DNA from: Cytophagales bacterium
GTDB taxonomy: Bacteria; Bacteroidota; Bacteroidia; Cytophagales; Spirosomataceae
Reading direction: 5' to 3'
Assembly (NCBI GenBank): GCA_004292855.1
Contig: RDXN01000043.1
Span: 45,302 to 109,301, forward strand
DNA length: 64,000 bases
The notes under the pieces were generated by a model. It did no database searches, was not told the origin of the DNA, and saw only the letters and a list, made by a program, of their open reading frames with translations. Position 1 is the first letter of the stretch; each line of letters starts with the position of its first letter. This document shows positions 15,946 through 25,513 of the stretch, one piece after another. The translations under genes and the position numbers were made by a program.

Positions 15946-16899
15946 TCAGAATGCCACGCCCGCCCGGCCCCAGTTGGCACGTTGGGCTTCGGTCCAGAGT
16001 TCGGGGAAAAACAGGCGTTGCTGATCGGCAGGGGGGAGGTAACGTTGCCAGTTGGTGCCGCCGGTTGCGGCAACGACTTCGGGGCTTTTGTGCAGATACC
16101 GCACCGCCGACCGCAAATGCGCCAGTTTCCAGCGAACGTTTACCCGCTCGTCAAACGCCCGAAGTTCGGCTACGAGCGCGTCGGTAGCGGCCCCCGCCCG
16201 GTCCAGACGTTGCCAACAGGCATGTAAATTAGTGGATTCATACCCGGTGGCGAGTCGTACGAGCGACTCGCCATATTTTTTCTCAAACTGCTTCAGGGTC
16301 AGTGTTTTTTGCTGAGTAGCCAGCTCGGTCGCTCCCTGTTTCCAGTACAAAAAGTCATACAGCACCGACAAGGGCGCATCGGTCGGGATGGGGGCGGTGG
16401 ACTGGAGTAGATTCCGAAAATCGGTCGACATAATTTCGATCTCGCGAAACTGCACCGACTGGAACCCGCTCGATGGGAGCAGGGCCATACGGAAGTTCAG
16501 AAACTGCTCTTTGTCCATGCCTTCGACCATCACCGCAAACGATTGTTCCAGAATTCCGAAATACCGGTTGATTCGAGTCATTCGTTCGGTAAAAAATTGG
16601 GCGTCTAAAGTCGGATGCCCGCCTATCTGGGCAATTTCGTGCTTAACGAGTTTGAAGTATAACTCGGTGATCTGGTGGTAGGTAATAAAAATCAGTTCGT
16701 CGGGGTAGGCCGTGCGCGGGTTCTGGAGCGAGAGCAACGTTTCCAGATGCACGTAGTCCCAGTAGGTGAGGTAATCGGCTTGCAAAAGCCCCTCCAGATA
16801 CGAACTCATGTCCTGCCCCATCGCAGCATATTTCTCCGAAAGCTGATGCAGTTTGTCGATGAGGGTGTCGGAGAGGGGGGCGTTGCCTGGCAAAGTCAT
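15946..16899 (-). CDS. kynA: Tryptophan 2,3-dioxygenase
   Basis: A 317-residue heme dioxygenase that opens the indole ring of tryptophan to N-formylkynurenine, the first step of the kynurenine pathway. Typical blocks are YLTYWDYVHLETLLSLQNPR, the active-site helix FITYHQITELYFKLVKHE with its conserved His, and the C-terminal TGGTNWQRYLP. Bacterial enzymes are usually about 280 residues, and Bacteroidota forms are slightly longer, as here. No other kynurenine gene is adjacent. A promoter lies at 16929-16936. Confidence 0.92.
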   Translation of the reverse strand: MTLPGNAPLSDTLIDKLHQLSEKYAAMGQDMSSYLEGLLQADYLTYWDYVHLETLLSLQNPRTAYPDELIFITYHQITELYFKLVKHEIAQIGGHPTLDAQFFTERMTRINRYFGILEQSFAVMVEGMDKEQFLNFRMALLPSSGFQSVQFREIEIMSTDFRNLLQSTAPIPTDAPLSVLYDFLYWKQGATELATQQKTLTLKQFEKKYGESLVRLATGYESTNLHACWQRLDRAGAATDALVAELRAFDERVNVRWKLAHLRSAVRYLHKSPEVVAATGGTNWQRYLPPADQQRLFFPELWTEAQRANWGRAGVAF

Positions 16900-16928
16900 G
16901 TTGGATGAAGTAGGAGGTAACAGTAAAA

Positions 16929-16936
16929 CAAAGGTA
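16929..16936 (-). promoter_or_regulatory. -7 promoter element of the tryptophan dioxygenase gene
   Basis: TACCTTTG on the minus strand matches TAnnTTTG and lies about 30 bases before the start codon. Confidence 0.6.
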
Positions 16937-17022
16937 GTTTTTTGCTGGCGTAAGGTGAACCAATTAAGACCAGAGCGATGTCATCTTTCTAAACAAGTTG
17001 ACATCTCTTCAGGCACAACCAC

Positions 17023-18651
17023 ATGACCATTTCCGCTTCCCAACTCGAATCCTGCTTTCCGGCCCTTGACCAGATTCCGGCTGAACACCAGTTTACGTCC
17101 CTTCACCAACGTGAATACCTTATAAACGGCCAAATGCGCCATTGGGACGGCCCTACGGTCGATGTGCCCTCGCCGGTAATGGTGCGCCAACCGGACGGTT
17201 CGCTGCAACGGCCTGTGATTGGCAGCTACCCCGTCACGACGGATGCCGAAGCTCTTGAGGCTCTCGAAGCCGCCGTTTTGGCCTACGACAATGGCCGGGG
17301 CGAGTGGCCCCGGATGAGCGTGGCCGACCGAATTTGGTGTATGCAGAATTTTGTGGGCCGGATGCTCGAACAGAAAAAGCAGGTGGTTACCCTGCTCATG
17401 TGGGAAATCGGCAAAACTCTCGCCGATTCCAATAAGGAGTTCGACCGGACGGTGCAGTACATCTACGACACCATCGACGCGCTCAAAGACATTGACCGGG
17501 CGGGGTCGCGGTTCAAGATTGAAGAGGGAATTATTGGGCAGATTCGCCGGTCGCCGTTGGGTGTGGTGTTGTGTATGGGGCCATTCAATTACCCCCTTAA
17601 CGAGACCTACACCACCCTGATTCCGGCTATCCTGATGGGCAACACCATTCTGTTCAAACCCCCCAAACACGGAACCCTGTTGCATTACCCGCTGCTCGAA
17701 GCCTTCCGGTCGTGTTTTCCGAAAGGCGTTGTGAACACGATTTACGGGCGGGGGGCCTCGGTGGTGCCCGCGCTCATGCAGTCGGGTAAAGTGAATGTGC
17801 TGACGCTGATCGGGTCGAGCCGAGTGGCCGATAGTTTGAAAAAGATGCACCCTAAGAGTAATCGTCTGCGGGCTGTTTTGGGTCTCGACGCCAAAAACGC
17901 AGCCATCATCCTGCCCGACGCCGACCTCGACTTGGCCGTTCGCGAATGCCTGCTGGGCACGCTTTCGTTCAATGGGCAACGCTGTACGGCCATCAAAATC
18001 ATTTGGGTGCATCGCTCCGTGGCCGACGCTTTTCTGGAGAAGTTTAGTGCGGCAGTCAACGACCTCAAACCCGGTATGCCCTGGGAAAAGCCTACCCAAA
18101 TCACGCCACTCCCGGAACCTCAAAAGCCTGACTATCTGACGGATTGTATTGCCGATGCCCACGCGAAGGGGGCGCGGGTCATGAATGAAGGGGGCGGCAC
18201 GGTGTCGGGGTCGCTGTTTTTTCCGGCGGTGGTGTATCCGGTGGCCGAGGGGATGAAACTGTACCGCGAAGAGCAGTTTGGCCCGGTCGTGCCGGTCGTG
18301 CCGTTTATCGACGTGGAGCAGCCCATTCAGTACATTATCTCGTCGGACCACGGGCAGCAGGTAAGCCTGTTCGGTACCGACCCCGACCAGTTGGCCCACC
18401 TCATCGACCCGTTGGTGAATCAGGTAAGCCGCGTAAACCTAAACGCCCAATGCCAACGCGGCCCCGACACGTTCCCCTTCACGGGCCGCAAAGACTCTGC
18501 CGAGGGAACGCTGTCGGTTGAGGATGCGCTACGGGCTTTCTCGATCCGAACGGTGGTTTCCACAAAGGATACCCCAGCGAACAAAGCCATTGTGAATCAG
18601 ATTGTCCGCGAGCAGGATTCGGCGTTTTTATCGACGAATTTTATTTTTTGA
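17023..18651 (+). CDS. GapN-like NADP-dependent aldehyde dehydrogenase
   Basis: A 542-residue aldehyde dehydrogenase, closest by eye to the non-phosphorylating glyceraldehyde-3-phosphate dehydrogenases. Present are the cofactor and oxyanion block GVVLCMGPFNYPLNETYTTL, the catalytic Cys321 in NGQRCTA, and EEQFGPVVPVVPF. The usual ELGGK motif holding the general base reads GLDAKN at 287-292, so Gly replaces Glu and an acid is moved two positions. This occurs, as I recall, as GLEAKN in one GapN-like subgroup. The likely role is oxidation of glyceraldehyde 3-phosphate to 3-phosphoglycerate with NADPH formation. It converges with the esterase at 18655, three bases apart. Confidence 0.85.
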   Translation: MTISASQLESCFPALDQIPAEHQFTSLHQREYLINGQMRHWDGPTVDVPSPVMVRQPDGSLQRPVIGSYPVTTDAEALEALEAAVLAYDNGRGEWPRMSVADRIWCMQNFVGRMLEQKKQVVTLLMWEIGKTLADSNKEFDRTVQYIYDTIDALKDIDRAGSRFKIEEGIIGQIRRSPLGVVLCMGPFNYPLNETYTTLIPAILMGNTILFKPPKHGTLLHYPLLEAFRSCFPKGVVNTIYGRGASVVPALMQSGKVNVLTLIGSSRVADSLKKMHPKSNRLRAVLGLDAKNAAIILPDADLDLAVRECLLGTLSFNGQRCTAIKIIWVHRSVADAFLEKFSAAVNDLKPGMPWEKPTQITPLPEPQKPDYLTDCIADAHAKGARVMNEGGGTVSGSLFFPAVVYPVAEGMKLYREEQFGPVVPVVPFIDVEQPIQYIISSDHGQQVSLFGTDPDQLAHLIDPLVNQVSRVNLNAQCQRGPDTFPFTGRKDSAEGTLSVEDALRAFSIRTVVSTKDTPANKAIVNQIVREQDSAFLSTNFIF

Positions 18652-18654
18652 GTT

Positions 18655-20220
18655 TCACTTCATTAGCCCCAACAAAAAACTAAGCCTAGCCCCATCGGGC
18701 AACGAACCTGTTTTAACGGTATCACCCAAAAAGATGACCGGCTTTTGAGTGGTGTTGTAGGTGGGCCATTGCGGTAGCCCCGGCCCGTTGGGGTTGCCCG
18801 TTTTGATGAAGTTAGCCCAATAGCCCGACATAGTGCGGGTCAATTCATCGTCCGTTTTGTCGAGCGGGCGCAACGACCGGTCAATGAACTTTAGGTTGTC
18901 GTAGGCATAAGCTACCTCGCCCGTGTGAAAGGCTCCGTATTGGGCGTAGTCGCCTGTTGCGGGTATCTTTCGGGTGAACCGATACACATACACCGGCTTG
19001 CCCTGCCCGGCCTGCACGTTCGCCCAGGCGTAGTTTTGTGCCCCGAAAATCTGGTCGCGCGACACGTCGAGTTGTGAGCGGGTGGCCTCTGTGTCTGTCG
19101 AGCCGGGGTACTGTTGGAGGTAAGCGGCCGCGTTTGTGCCGTATTGTTTTTCGGCCTGTTGGCGGTATTCCTCGGCGGTTTTGGGTTTGCCCATCAACAT
19201 ACCCTCGTCCTCGTTCCAGCCCGTTAGTAATGGTACATCGTTCTGTTGCTGAGCCGCAAAAATGGTCGCAATGGATTGAGGAAGCACATACCCATCAATG
19301 ACAGGTCCACGGATTCCGCCCTGACCTTTTTTCAGAATTTCGTCGGCAGGCTTAGCCCGCAGCTCGGCGAGCGATTGGGCACCCAAGGCCTTCATAACGG
19401 TCAGGCCACCTGCTTCGGCCTGTTGCAACGACGGGTTTGGCCTTGCAAAATTGGCTCCGCTCTGCGCGATGGCTTTGGTAAACAGACCCTTAGCCAGGGG
19501 AGACGCCACCAGGCAATTCACGCTCATCGACCCCGCCGACTGCCCGGCAATGGTCACGTTGTTGGGGTCGCCCCCGAGCGCGGCAATGTTTCGTTTCACC
19601 CAATGCAGGGCTGCGATCTGATCCATCAACCCGTAATTTCCCGACGCCCCTTTACTCGATTCCTTCGTAAGTTCGGGGTGAGCCAGAAATCCGAAAGGCC
19701 CCACGCGGTAATTGACACTAACGAACATGATGCCTTTGCGGGCCATTGCCTCCCCGTCATAAATGGCGCAACCGCTACCCCCGCTGCCGAAGCCACCCCC
19801 ATAAATCCAGACTAATACCGGCGATTTTTTGGTTCCAGATTGGGCAGGTGCCCACACATTTAGGTACAGGCAATCTTCGCTAATGGGTTCGTTCGGAATC
19901 AGGAATTCGGCACTCCACGGCCCGAAGGGAGCCGGATTTGTTTGCATAGGGCTTGCCCCAAACGTCACGCACGACCGCACCCCCGACCAGGGCACTACAG
20001 GCTGCGGTGCCCGCCAGCGCAACGCACCAACCGGCGGGGCTGCAAACGGGATTCCCTTGTAAAGTCGAATCGTGCCGTCTGAGGTGGCCGTGCCGGAGAT
20101 CAGCCCTCCCGACACGTTGATTGGTTTGTCGGCCTGAGCATACAGGCTGGGAGCGGAGATAGTGGATAAGAGACAAACAAGCAGCAAGCCGCTTTTGCGG
20201 AATAATCTGGGAGTTTTCAT
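18655..20220 (-). CDS. Secreted type B carboxylesterase
   Basis: A 521-residue alpha/beta-hydrolase with a signal peptide ending near SLYAQA. The family blocks are complete: EDCLYLNVW, the oxyanion motif GGGF and the nucleophile Ser228 in GQSAGS. The acid lies in the NEDEGML region, and GAFHTGEVAY supplies the catalytic His region. It hydrolyses carboxylic esters in the periplasm or outside; the substrate is unknown. No operon partner is seen. Length and motifs are normal for the family. Confidence 0.93.
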   Translation of the reverse strand: MKTPRLFRKSGLLLVCLLSTISAPSLYAQADKPINVSGGLISGTATSDGTIRLYKGIPFAAPPVGALRWRAPQPVVPWSGVRSCVTFGASPMQTNPAPFGPWSAEFLIPNEPISEDCLYLNVWAPAQSGTKKSPVLVWIYGGGFGSGGSGCAIYDGEAMARKGIMFVSVNYRVGPFGFLAHPELTKESSKGASGNYGLMDQIAALHWVKRNIAALGGDPNNVTIAGQSAGSMSVNCLVASPLAKGLFTKAIAQSGANFARPNPSLQQAEAGGLTVMKALGAQSLAELRAKPADEILKKGQGGIRGPVIDGYVLPQSIATIFAAQQQNDVPLLTGWNEDEGMLMGKPKTAEEYRQQAEKQYGTNAAAYLQQYPGSTDTEATRSQLDVSRDQIFGAQNYAWANVQAGQGKPVYVYRFTRKIPATGDYAQYGAFHTGEVAYAYDNLKFIDRSLRPLDKTDDELTRTMSGYWANFIKTGNPNGPGLPQWPTYNTTQKPVIFLGDTVKTGSLPDGARLSFLLGLMK

Positions 20221-20264
20221 CAGAAGTTATCAGGTTTTGGAGCTGTACGGTGATGTATGGTAGC

Positions 20265-20302
20265 AAAAACAAAAAAGCCGCCCCGATTACTCAGGGCGGC
20301 TT
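20265..20302 (-). terminator. Intrinsic terminator of rpoD
   Basis: On the minus strand, GCCGCCC (20300-20294) and GGGCGGC (20283-20277) form a GC-rich stem extended by two A-T pairs and followed by TTTTTTGTTTTT. It lies 20 bases after the rpoD stop. Confidence 0.93.
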
Positions 20303-20321
20303 TCTGATAGAAACAATCGGA

Positions 20322-21185
20322 TTATCCTAAATACGTTTTCAACGCTTTCGAGCGCGACGTGTGCCGGAGCCGACGAATGGCCTTCTCCTTAATCTGCCGC
20401 ACGCGCTCGCGGGTCAGGTTGAACTTCTCGCCGATCTCTTCGAGCGTCATGGCGTGTTCACCATTCAAGCCAAAGTAGAGCGTGATCACGTCGGCCTCGC
20501 GCTGCGTGAGCGTCGAGAGGGCGCGTTGCACTTCTTTGCGCAACGAGTCGTTGATCAGACCCGAATCGGGCTTGTCTTCGCCGTCGTTTTCGAGTACGTC
20601 GAGCAGGCTGTTTTCTTCACCCTGTACAAACGGCGCATCCATCGACACGTGCCGACCCGAAATCTTGAGCGTATCGACCACCTCGGCGGGCGTAATGTCC
20701 AGAACGGCGGCCAACTCTTCCGGCGAAGGCTCCCGCTCGAACTTCTGCTCTAGATCCGAGAACGTCTTCGAAATCTTGTTCAGCGAACCAACCCGGTTCA
20801 GGGGCAACCGCACAATACGAGATTGCTCGGCCAAAGCCTGCAAAATCGACTGGCGAATCCACCAAACGGCGTAGGAAATAAACTTAAAACCACGGGTTTC
20901 GTCGAACCGTTGTGCGGCTTTGATCAAACCGAGGTTGCCCTCATTGATCAAGTCACCCAGCGACAAGCCCTGGTTCTGGTATTGTTTAGCTACCGAAACC
21001 ACAAAACGGAGGTTTGCTTTTGTCAGTCGTTCCAACGAGAGTTGATCGCCCTCGCGAATCTTCTGTGCCAGAATCACTTCCTCATCCGGCGTCAGCAGGT
21101 CCACCTTACCAATCTCCTGGAGGTACTTATCCAGCGACTGGCTTTCGCGGTTGGTTATTTGTTTTGAAATCTTAAGCTGTCTCAT
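20322..21185 (-). CDS. rpoD: Primary RNA polymerase sigma factor
   Basis: A 287-residue primary sigma factor of the short Bacteroidota type, which lacks the long region 1.1 and the non-conserved region. Region 1.2 is [20 protein letters not shown], region 2 contains [20 protein letters not shown] and [15 protein letters not shown], region 3 follows, and region 4 ends [20 protein letters not shown]. It directs transcription from the TAnnTTTG promoters noted here. It follows pnp and rpsO on the same strand and has its own terminator. Confidence 0.97.
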   Translation of the reverse strand: MRQLKISKQITNRESQSLDKYLQEIGKVDLLTPDEEVILAQKIREGDQLSLERLTKANLRFVVSVAKQYQNQGLSLGDLINEGNLGLIKAAQRFDETRGFKFISYAVWWIRQSILQALAEQSRIVRLPLNRVGSLNKISKTFSDLEQKFEREPSPEELAAVLDITPAEVVDTLKISGRHVSMDAPFVQGEENSLLDVLENDGEDKPDSGLINDSLRKEVQRALSTLTQREADVITLYFGLNGEHAMTLEEIGEKFNLTRERVRQIKEKAIRRLRHTSRSKALKTYLG

Positions 21186-21278
21186 CGTTGAAGCACCCCT
21201 TTAGTTGTGTGGTAATAAAACGTTCTGATTGGACGTTCGATTACACAAAAAAGTAACAAACCCGTTTTAGTTTTTGTT

Positions 21279-23402
21279 CTATGCCTTTGGCAGCAGAACT
21301 TTACGAGACAAACGGTACTTTCCTGTCTTCTTATCGATATCAATCAACTTTACGCGAACTTCTTCGCCGACCTCCAGAACGCCGTCCATCGTTTCGACGC
21401 GCTCCCACTTGATCTCGGAAATGTGCAATAAACCGTCTTTGCCGGGCAGGAACTCAACAAACGCCCCGAATGGCATAATGGTCTTCACTTTTCCTGTGTA
21501 CTCCTCGCCAATTTCGGCTACGGCCACAATGCCTTTCACCCGCGAAATGGCCTTCTCCATGCCTTCTTTGTTGGTAGCAAAGATGCTCACAAATCCCGCA
21601 CCCTCGCGCTCTTCGATCACGACAGTCGTACCCGACTCTTTCTGAATCTCCTGCACCACCTTGCCACCGGGTCCGATTACGGCACCAATCTGACTTTGTT
21701 CAATGCGAATTACGTGGGCACGGGGCGCGTGGGGCTTCAAATCGTCGCGCACGGCAGAGATGGCTTTTTTCATCTCGCCCAGAATATGCAAACGACCCGC
21801 ACGGGCTTGCTCCAAAGCCTGCGTCAGCACCTCATACGAGAGGCCTTCCACTTTCATGTCCATCTGACAAGCCGTGATGCCTTTCTCGGTACCCGTCACT
21901 TTAAAGTCCATATCGCCGAGGTGATCTTCATCACCCAGAATGTCCGACAGAACGGCGTATTTGTCTGAACCCGGCTCGGTGTCGGTAATCAAACCCATCG
22001 CGATACCCGCAACCGGAGCTTTGATTTTCACACCAGCGTCCATCAGGGCCATTGTACCGGCGCAAACCGTGGCCATCGACGACGATCCGTTCGATTCCAG
22101 AATATCCGACACAATCCGAATTGTGTAGGGATTGTCGGCATCGGGGGGCATTACTTTCTTCAACGAACGGTGAGCCAGGTTGCCGTGGCCAATCTCGCGA
22201 CGGCTGGCACCCCGGTTTGGCTTCACCTCACCCGTCGAAAAGCCGGGGAAGTTATAATGCAGCAGGAACTTGTTGTAGCCCTGATACATCGCCATGTCGA
22301 TGATCTGCTCGTCCATTTTGGTGCCGAGCGTGGCCGTCGTGAGCGATTGCGTCTCTCCCCGTGTAAACAGGGCCGACCCGTGGGCCATTGGCAGAAAATC
22401 GGCTTCGCACATGATCGGGCGAATCTCGTCGAGCTTACGGCCGTCCAAGCGGGCACGCTCGTCGAGTACTAACCGGCGTGACGCTTCCCAGACAAGGTCG
22501 TGGAAATAGGTCTTTACCAAGCCAGTGTTCACAACTTCGCCTTCGGCGAAAGAGGCCATATACTCGTCGCGAACGGCTTTGAACCCTTCGCTCCGGGCTT
22601 TTTTGCTTGCTTGTTGCAGGGCTGCAACAGCGTAGATTTTATCGTAACAAGCCGCCCGAACAGCCGCCCGCAGTTCTTCGTCGTGCGTTTCGTGGCTGTA
22701 TACCCGCTTTTCGGTCTTGCCTACTTTGGCTTCAAGCTCTTTTTGGGCAGCACACTGTAGCTTAATTACGTCGTGGGCGATGCGCAGGGCTTCTACCACT
22801 TCGGCTTCTGAACACTCGTTCATTTCGCCCTCCACCATACAAATGTCCTGAGCGGTGGCACCAACGATCAGATCGAGGGAAGCGCGGCTAAGGTCAGAGG
22901 TTTTGGGGTTAACGTGGTACGTTCCGTCGATTTTGGCAACGCGTACCTCCGAAATCGGACCATTGAAGGGAATATCCGACACCATCAACGCTGACGAAGC
23001 CGCCAACGCTGCCAACTGATCGGGCAACACTTCGGCATCGGCAGAGATCATGGTAATCATCATCTGCGTATCGGCGTGATAATCTTCGGGGAAGATGGGC
23101 CGCAAGGCGCGGTCGACAAGGCGGCTAATCAGAATTTCGGGGTCCGACAACCGGCCTTCCCGACGCTGAAAGCTGCCCGGAATGCGACCGGCGGATGCAA
23201 ATTTCTCTTGATAATCAACAGAAAGGGGTAGGAAGTCAACGCCCTCTTTGGCGTCTTTGGCCGAAACAACCGTGGCCAGCAACATCGTTTTGCCTAAACG
23301 AACCAGAACGGCTCCGTCGGCCTGACGGGCAAGTTTGCCCGTTTCGATGGTGATTTCCCGGCCATCGGGCAGGGCAACTGATTGGGTGGTGATTTGGAAC
23401 AT
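21279..23402 (-). CDS. pnp: Polyribonucleotide nucleotidyltransferase (PNPase)
   Basis: A 707-residue 3'-5' phosphorolytic exoribonuclease. Two RNase PH domains are separated by a helical domain. The active-site regions include [14 protein letters not shown], the [20 protein letters not shown] block and [23 protein letters not shown] domain ([20 protein letters not shown]) and an S1 domain ([20 protein letters not shown]) follow. Length is normal. It is downstream of rpsO, separated by a strong terminator-like hairpin that may limit readthrough. Confidence 0.98.
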   Translation of the reverse strand: MFQITTQSVALPDGREITIETGKLARQADGAVLVRLGKTMLLATVVSAKDAKEGVDFLPLSVDYQEKFASAGRIPGSFQRREGRLSDPEILISRLVDRALRPIFPEDYHADTQMMITMISADAEVLPDQLAALAASSALMVSDIPFNGPISEVRVAKIDGTYHVNPKTSDLSRASLDLIVGATAQDICMVEGEMNECSEAEVVEALRIAHDVIKLQCAAQKELEAKVGKTEKRVYSHETHDEELRAAVRAACYDKIYAVAALQQASKKARSEGFKAVRDEYMASFAEGEVVNTGLVKTYFHDLVWEASRRLVLDERARLDGRKLDEIRPIMCEADFLPMAHGSALFTRGETQSLTTATLGTKMDEQIIDMAMYQGYNKFLLHYNFPGFSTGEVKPNRGASRREIGHGNLAHRSLKKVMPPDADNPYTIRIVSDILESNGSSSMATVCAGTMALMDAGVKIKAPVAGIAMGLITDTEPGSDKYAVLSDILGDEDHLGDMDFKVTGTEKGITACQMDMKVEGLSYEVLTQALEQARAGRLHILGEMKKAISAVRDDLKPHAPRAHVIRIEQSQIGAVIGPGGKVVQEIQKESGTTVVIEEREGAGFVSIFATNKEGMEKAISRVKGIVAVAEIGEEYTGKVKTIMPFGAFVEFLPGKDGLLHISEIKWERVETMDGVLEVGEEVRVKLIDIDKKTGKYRLSRKVLLPKA

Positions 23403-23446
23403 ACCGTTTTTTTAACGCGCTACAACAGCTTTAAACCGCTTGGGAC

Positions 23447-23491
23447 AAATAAAAAAGTAGGAAATCGCCTGCACCCAGGGCAATTTCCTAC
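23447..23491 (-). terminator. Terminator between rpsO and pnp
   Basis: On the minus strand a 13-bp stem (23491-23479 with 23469-23457, one mismatch) is followed by TTTTTTATTTG. It lies 15 bases after the rpsO stop, so pnp is reached by readthrough or from another promoter. Confidence 0.9.
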
Positions 23492-23505
23492 TAACATAGA
23501 GAAAC

Positions 23506-23781
23506 TTACTTACGGATACCAAGTTGGGCAATAATGGCCCGATACCGGCTGATATCGCTACGCATGAGGTAATCGAGCAGATGGCGACGCTTACCTACGA
23601 GCTTCAACAGGCCCTGCCGCGTACCGTGGTCGTGCTTATGCACTTTCAGGTGTTCGGTCAGAGATGCGATTCGGTACGTAAAGAGTGCGATCTGGGATTC
23701 GGCCGAACCCGTGTCTTCAGCAGATTTTTTGAAGCCCTGGGTCGCAAAGATTTCTTGCTTTTTCTCGGTCGTTAATGACAT
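23506..23781 (-). CDS. rpsO: 30S ribosomal protein S15
   Basis: A 91-residue ribosomal protein that binds 16S rRNA early in 30S assembly. The family phrases DTGSAESQIALFTYRIASLT and LLKLVGKRRHLLDYL are present. Length matches bacterial S15 (about 89). The order rpsO then pnp is widely conserved in bacteria. The promoter at 23822-23829 lies next to palindromic element E3. Confidence 0.98.
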   Translation of the reverse strand: MSLTTEKKQEIFATQGFKKSAEDTGSAESQIALFTYRIASLTEHLKVHKHDHGTRQGLLKLVGKRRHLLDYLMRSDISRYRAIIAQLGIRK

Positions 23782-23821
23782 CTTCAGACAGCTTAAAATG
23801 ATAAAAAATTTATTGAACGCG

Positions 23822-23829
23822 CAAAGGTA
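23822..23829 (-). promoter_or_regulatory. -7 promoter element of rpsO
   Basis: TACCTTTG on the minus strand matches TAnnTTTG. The region where a -33 box is expected begins inside the left arm of element E3. Confidence 0.6.
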
Positions 23830-23836
23830 CGGAAAA

Positions 23837-23921
23837 GTAGGCAGTAAGCAGTGAGCAGTGGGCAGAAAAAGCTGACGCAGAGCAACTGCCTACTGTTTAC
23901 TGCCTACTGCCCACTGCCTCC
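23837..23921. repeat. Palindromic heptad element E3
   Basis: The left arm (23837-23865) is a run of 7-bp units: GTAGGCA, GTAAGCA, GTGAGCA, GTGGGCA. The right arm (23886-23921) is built of the complementary words. The loop holds GCTGACGCA, the same core word as in E1. The right arm encodes the last ten residues and the stop codon of the LptF/G gene, and the left arm borders the rpsO promoter. Confidence 0.9.
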
Positions 23922-25398
23922 TAATTTTCTCCCACGCAATCAGATACACGTCTTTGTCAAATAGGCGGGAGTCGTGCCGGGCCTGATACATGAAATACAG
24001 GCCTACAGGCAACAGGATCGCGTTGGCCATCCAGGCACCGGCAGGCACCCACAACACGCCATCTTTGGCAAACTTGTCGCCGTTGAGGGTGAGCACGTAA
24101 AGCAGGATAAAAAAGATAATTGATACCAGAACGGGCAAGCCAAAGCCTCCTTTTTTGATGATCGCTCCGAGCGGGGCACCAATCAAAAACATGATAAACA
24201 CCGAAATCGCCTGCGTGAACTTGTGGTGCGTTTCGAGTTCGTATTTATAGACCTGCCGCTGCTTCTCCTGCAAATACACCACGTTCGAGCTAGCATAACT
24301 GAGTACACTCTGCGCCTGCGCAAGGGCCGTGGAGGCCAGCTCTCTCCGGTCGATTTTGCGGGCATTGATGAGTGAGTCGAGCCAGCGACCGGGTTTGGCT
24401 TTGGGGACGGCTTTCACCGCCGAGGTTATGCCCGAAGGCATCTGATTCTTGAATTGATAATTATAGTACTGCCGCGACGAGTTGGCAACGTTGAGGCTCG
24501 TGTTTCGAAAATCCTGCTTGAGCGAGTCGGTCAGATTGGCCAGTTCGCCCAGGTTTTTCATGTACTCGTGATACTCGAACTGTTGCTCGTTGGTCCGGTG
24601 AATCCCGAACGACTCCAGGCTGATAACCAGCTTGTAATGCCCAAAACTGTTACGGATAAACTGCCCCTTCTGCACCGGCGTACCGTTGCTGGCGTAGGTG
24701 ATGTTATTCGGGTCCGACTGCTCCTGATAGTCGTTGCCGTTGTATAGCTCAAACACCAGGTATGTTCGGTCTTTGTCGGTGTACATCCGCCCCGAATCGG
24801 CCAGAATCACCTCGCGGTTGCCCGTTTCAACGCCGGTGGTAGCGTGTTTGTAGATCACGAGCCCTTTCAGCAGGTCGCCGGTGGTGCTGTTGGGGTTGGT
24901 GGTGAGTTTGCGGTCAACTTTGATGCTGTAGCCGGGCAGGTCGTTGTAAAAAATACCTTCTTTCAGGCTCAGGGTGGCTTTGGCTGTTTTTATGTCGTAC
25001 AACAAACTATACCCTTTGAGGTTGGCCCACGGAGCTACGATGTTGTTGAACCAGAACGAAAAACCACTAATGAAAACGGCCACGATGAGCAACGGACGCA
25101 TGGCCCTTGTGAGCGAAATACCCGCGCTTTTCATGGCGGTCAGCTCAAAAAACTCACCCAGATTACCGTAGGTCATCAGCGACGACAGCAACGTGGCCAA
25201 CGGTAGGGCCGTGGGAATGGTGAGCAGGGAGAAGAAAAACAGCAAACGCCCAAACGTGACAAGGTCCACATCTTTCGACACGAAGTCGTCGATGTAGAAC
25301 ATCAGCAGGCGCATCAGGAAAATAAAGATGACAACGCAGAGCGTCAGCACAAACGGCCCCCAAAACGACGAGAGGATGAGTTTGTCGATCTTTTTCAA
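23890..25398 (-). CDS. LptF/LptG-family permease (YjgP/YjgQ)
   Basis: A 502-residue inner-membrane protein of the LptF/LptG family, which together with LptB extracts lipopolysaccharide from the inner membrane. It has three N-terminal helices, a long periplasmic beta-jellyroll region (about residues 110-380) and three C-terminal helices ending GLYFMYQARHDSRLFDKDVY. The jellyroll region is longer than in E. coli LptF/G (about 360 residues in total), as is usual in Bacteroidota. The C-terminal RRQWAVGSKQ and stop codon come from element E3, so the native tail has been replaced or extended. Confidence 0.88.
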   Translation of the reverse strand: MKKIDKLILSSFWGPFVLTLCVVIFIFLMRLLMFYIDDFVSKDVDLVTFGRLLFFFSLLTIPTALPLATLLSSLMTYGNLGEFFELTAMKSAGISLTRAMRPLLIVAVFISGFSFWFNNIVAPWANLKGYSLLYDIKTAKATLSLKEGIFYNDLPGYSIKVDRKLTTNPNSTTGDLLKGLVIYKHATTGVETGNREVILADSGRMYTDKDRTYLVFELYNGNDYQEQSDPNNITYASNGTPVQKGQFIRNSFGHYKLVISLESFGIHRTNEQQFEYHEYMKNLGELANLTDSLKQDFRNTSLNVANSSRQYYNYQFKNQMPSGITSAVKAVPKAKPGRWLDSLINARKIDRRELASTALAQAQSVLSYASSNVVYLQEKQRQVYKYELETHHKFTQAISVFIMFLIGAPLGAIIKKGGFGLPVLVSIIFFILLYVLTLNGDKFAKDGVLWVPAGAWMANAILLPVGLYFMYQARHDSRLFDKDVYLIAWEKIRRQWAVGSKQ

Positions 25399-25436
25399 TG
25401 GATAATCGGTACGCCGAAGCGGGCTAATGTGAACTG

Positions 25437-25472
25437 AAAAACAGGCTTTCTATCAGAACGCGCCAAAAGCCT
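25437..25472 (-). terminator. Terminator downstream of the START-like gene
   Basis: On the minus strand AGGCTTT (25472-25466) and AAAGCCT (25449-25443) form a 7-bp stem followed by GTTTTT. It lies 42 bases after the stop at 25514 and 39 bases before the LptF/G start. Confidence 0.7.
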
Positions 25473-25513
25473 CTAATTGTTCATTCTGCGCAATCCATTA
25501 ACCATTATTAACA
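25473..25513. repeat. Possible single-arm relic of a palindromic element (E10)
   Basis: After the stop of the START-like gene, AT-rich words recur (ATCCATT, AACCATT, ATTAACA) with about 7-bp spacing. They resemble one arm of the heptad palindromes found elsewhere, but I found no matching opposite arm. Confidence 0.35.

Noticed and set aside
16981..18399. A 472-codon open frame on the minus strand
   Set aside because: It is antisense to the aldehyde dehydrogenase, which has clear family motifs. The antisense product is His/Arg-rich without any domain, as expected from GC-biased codon positions.
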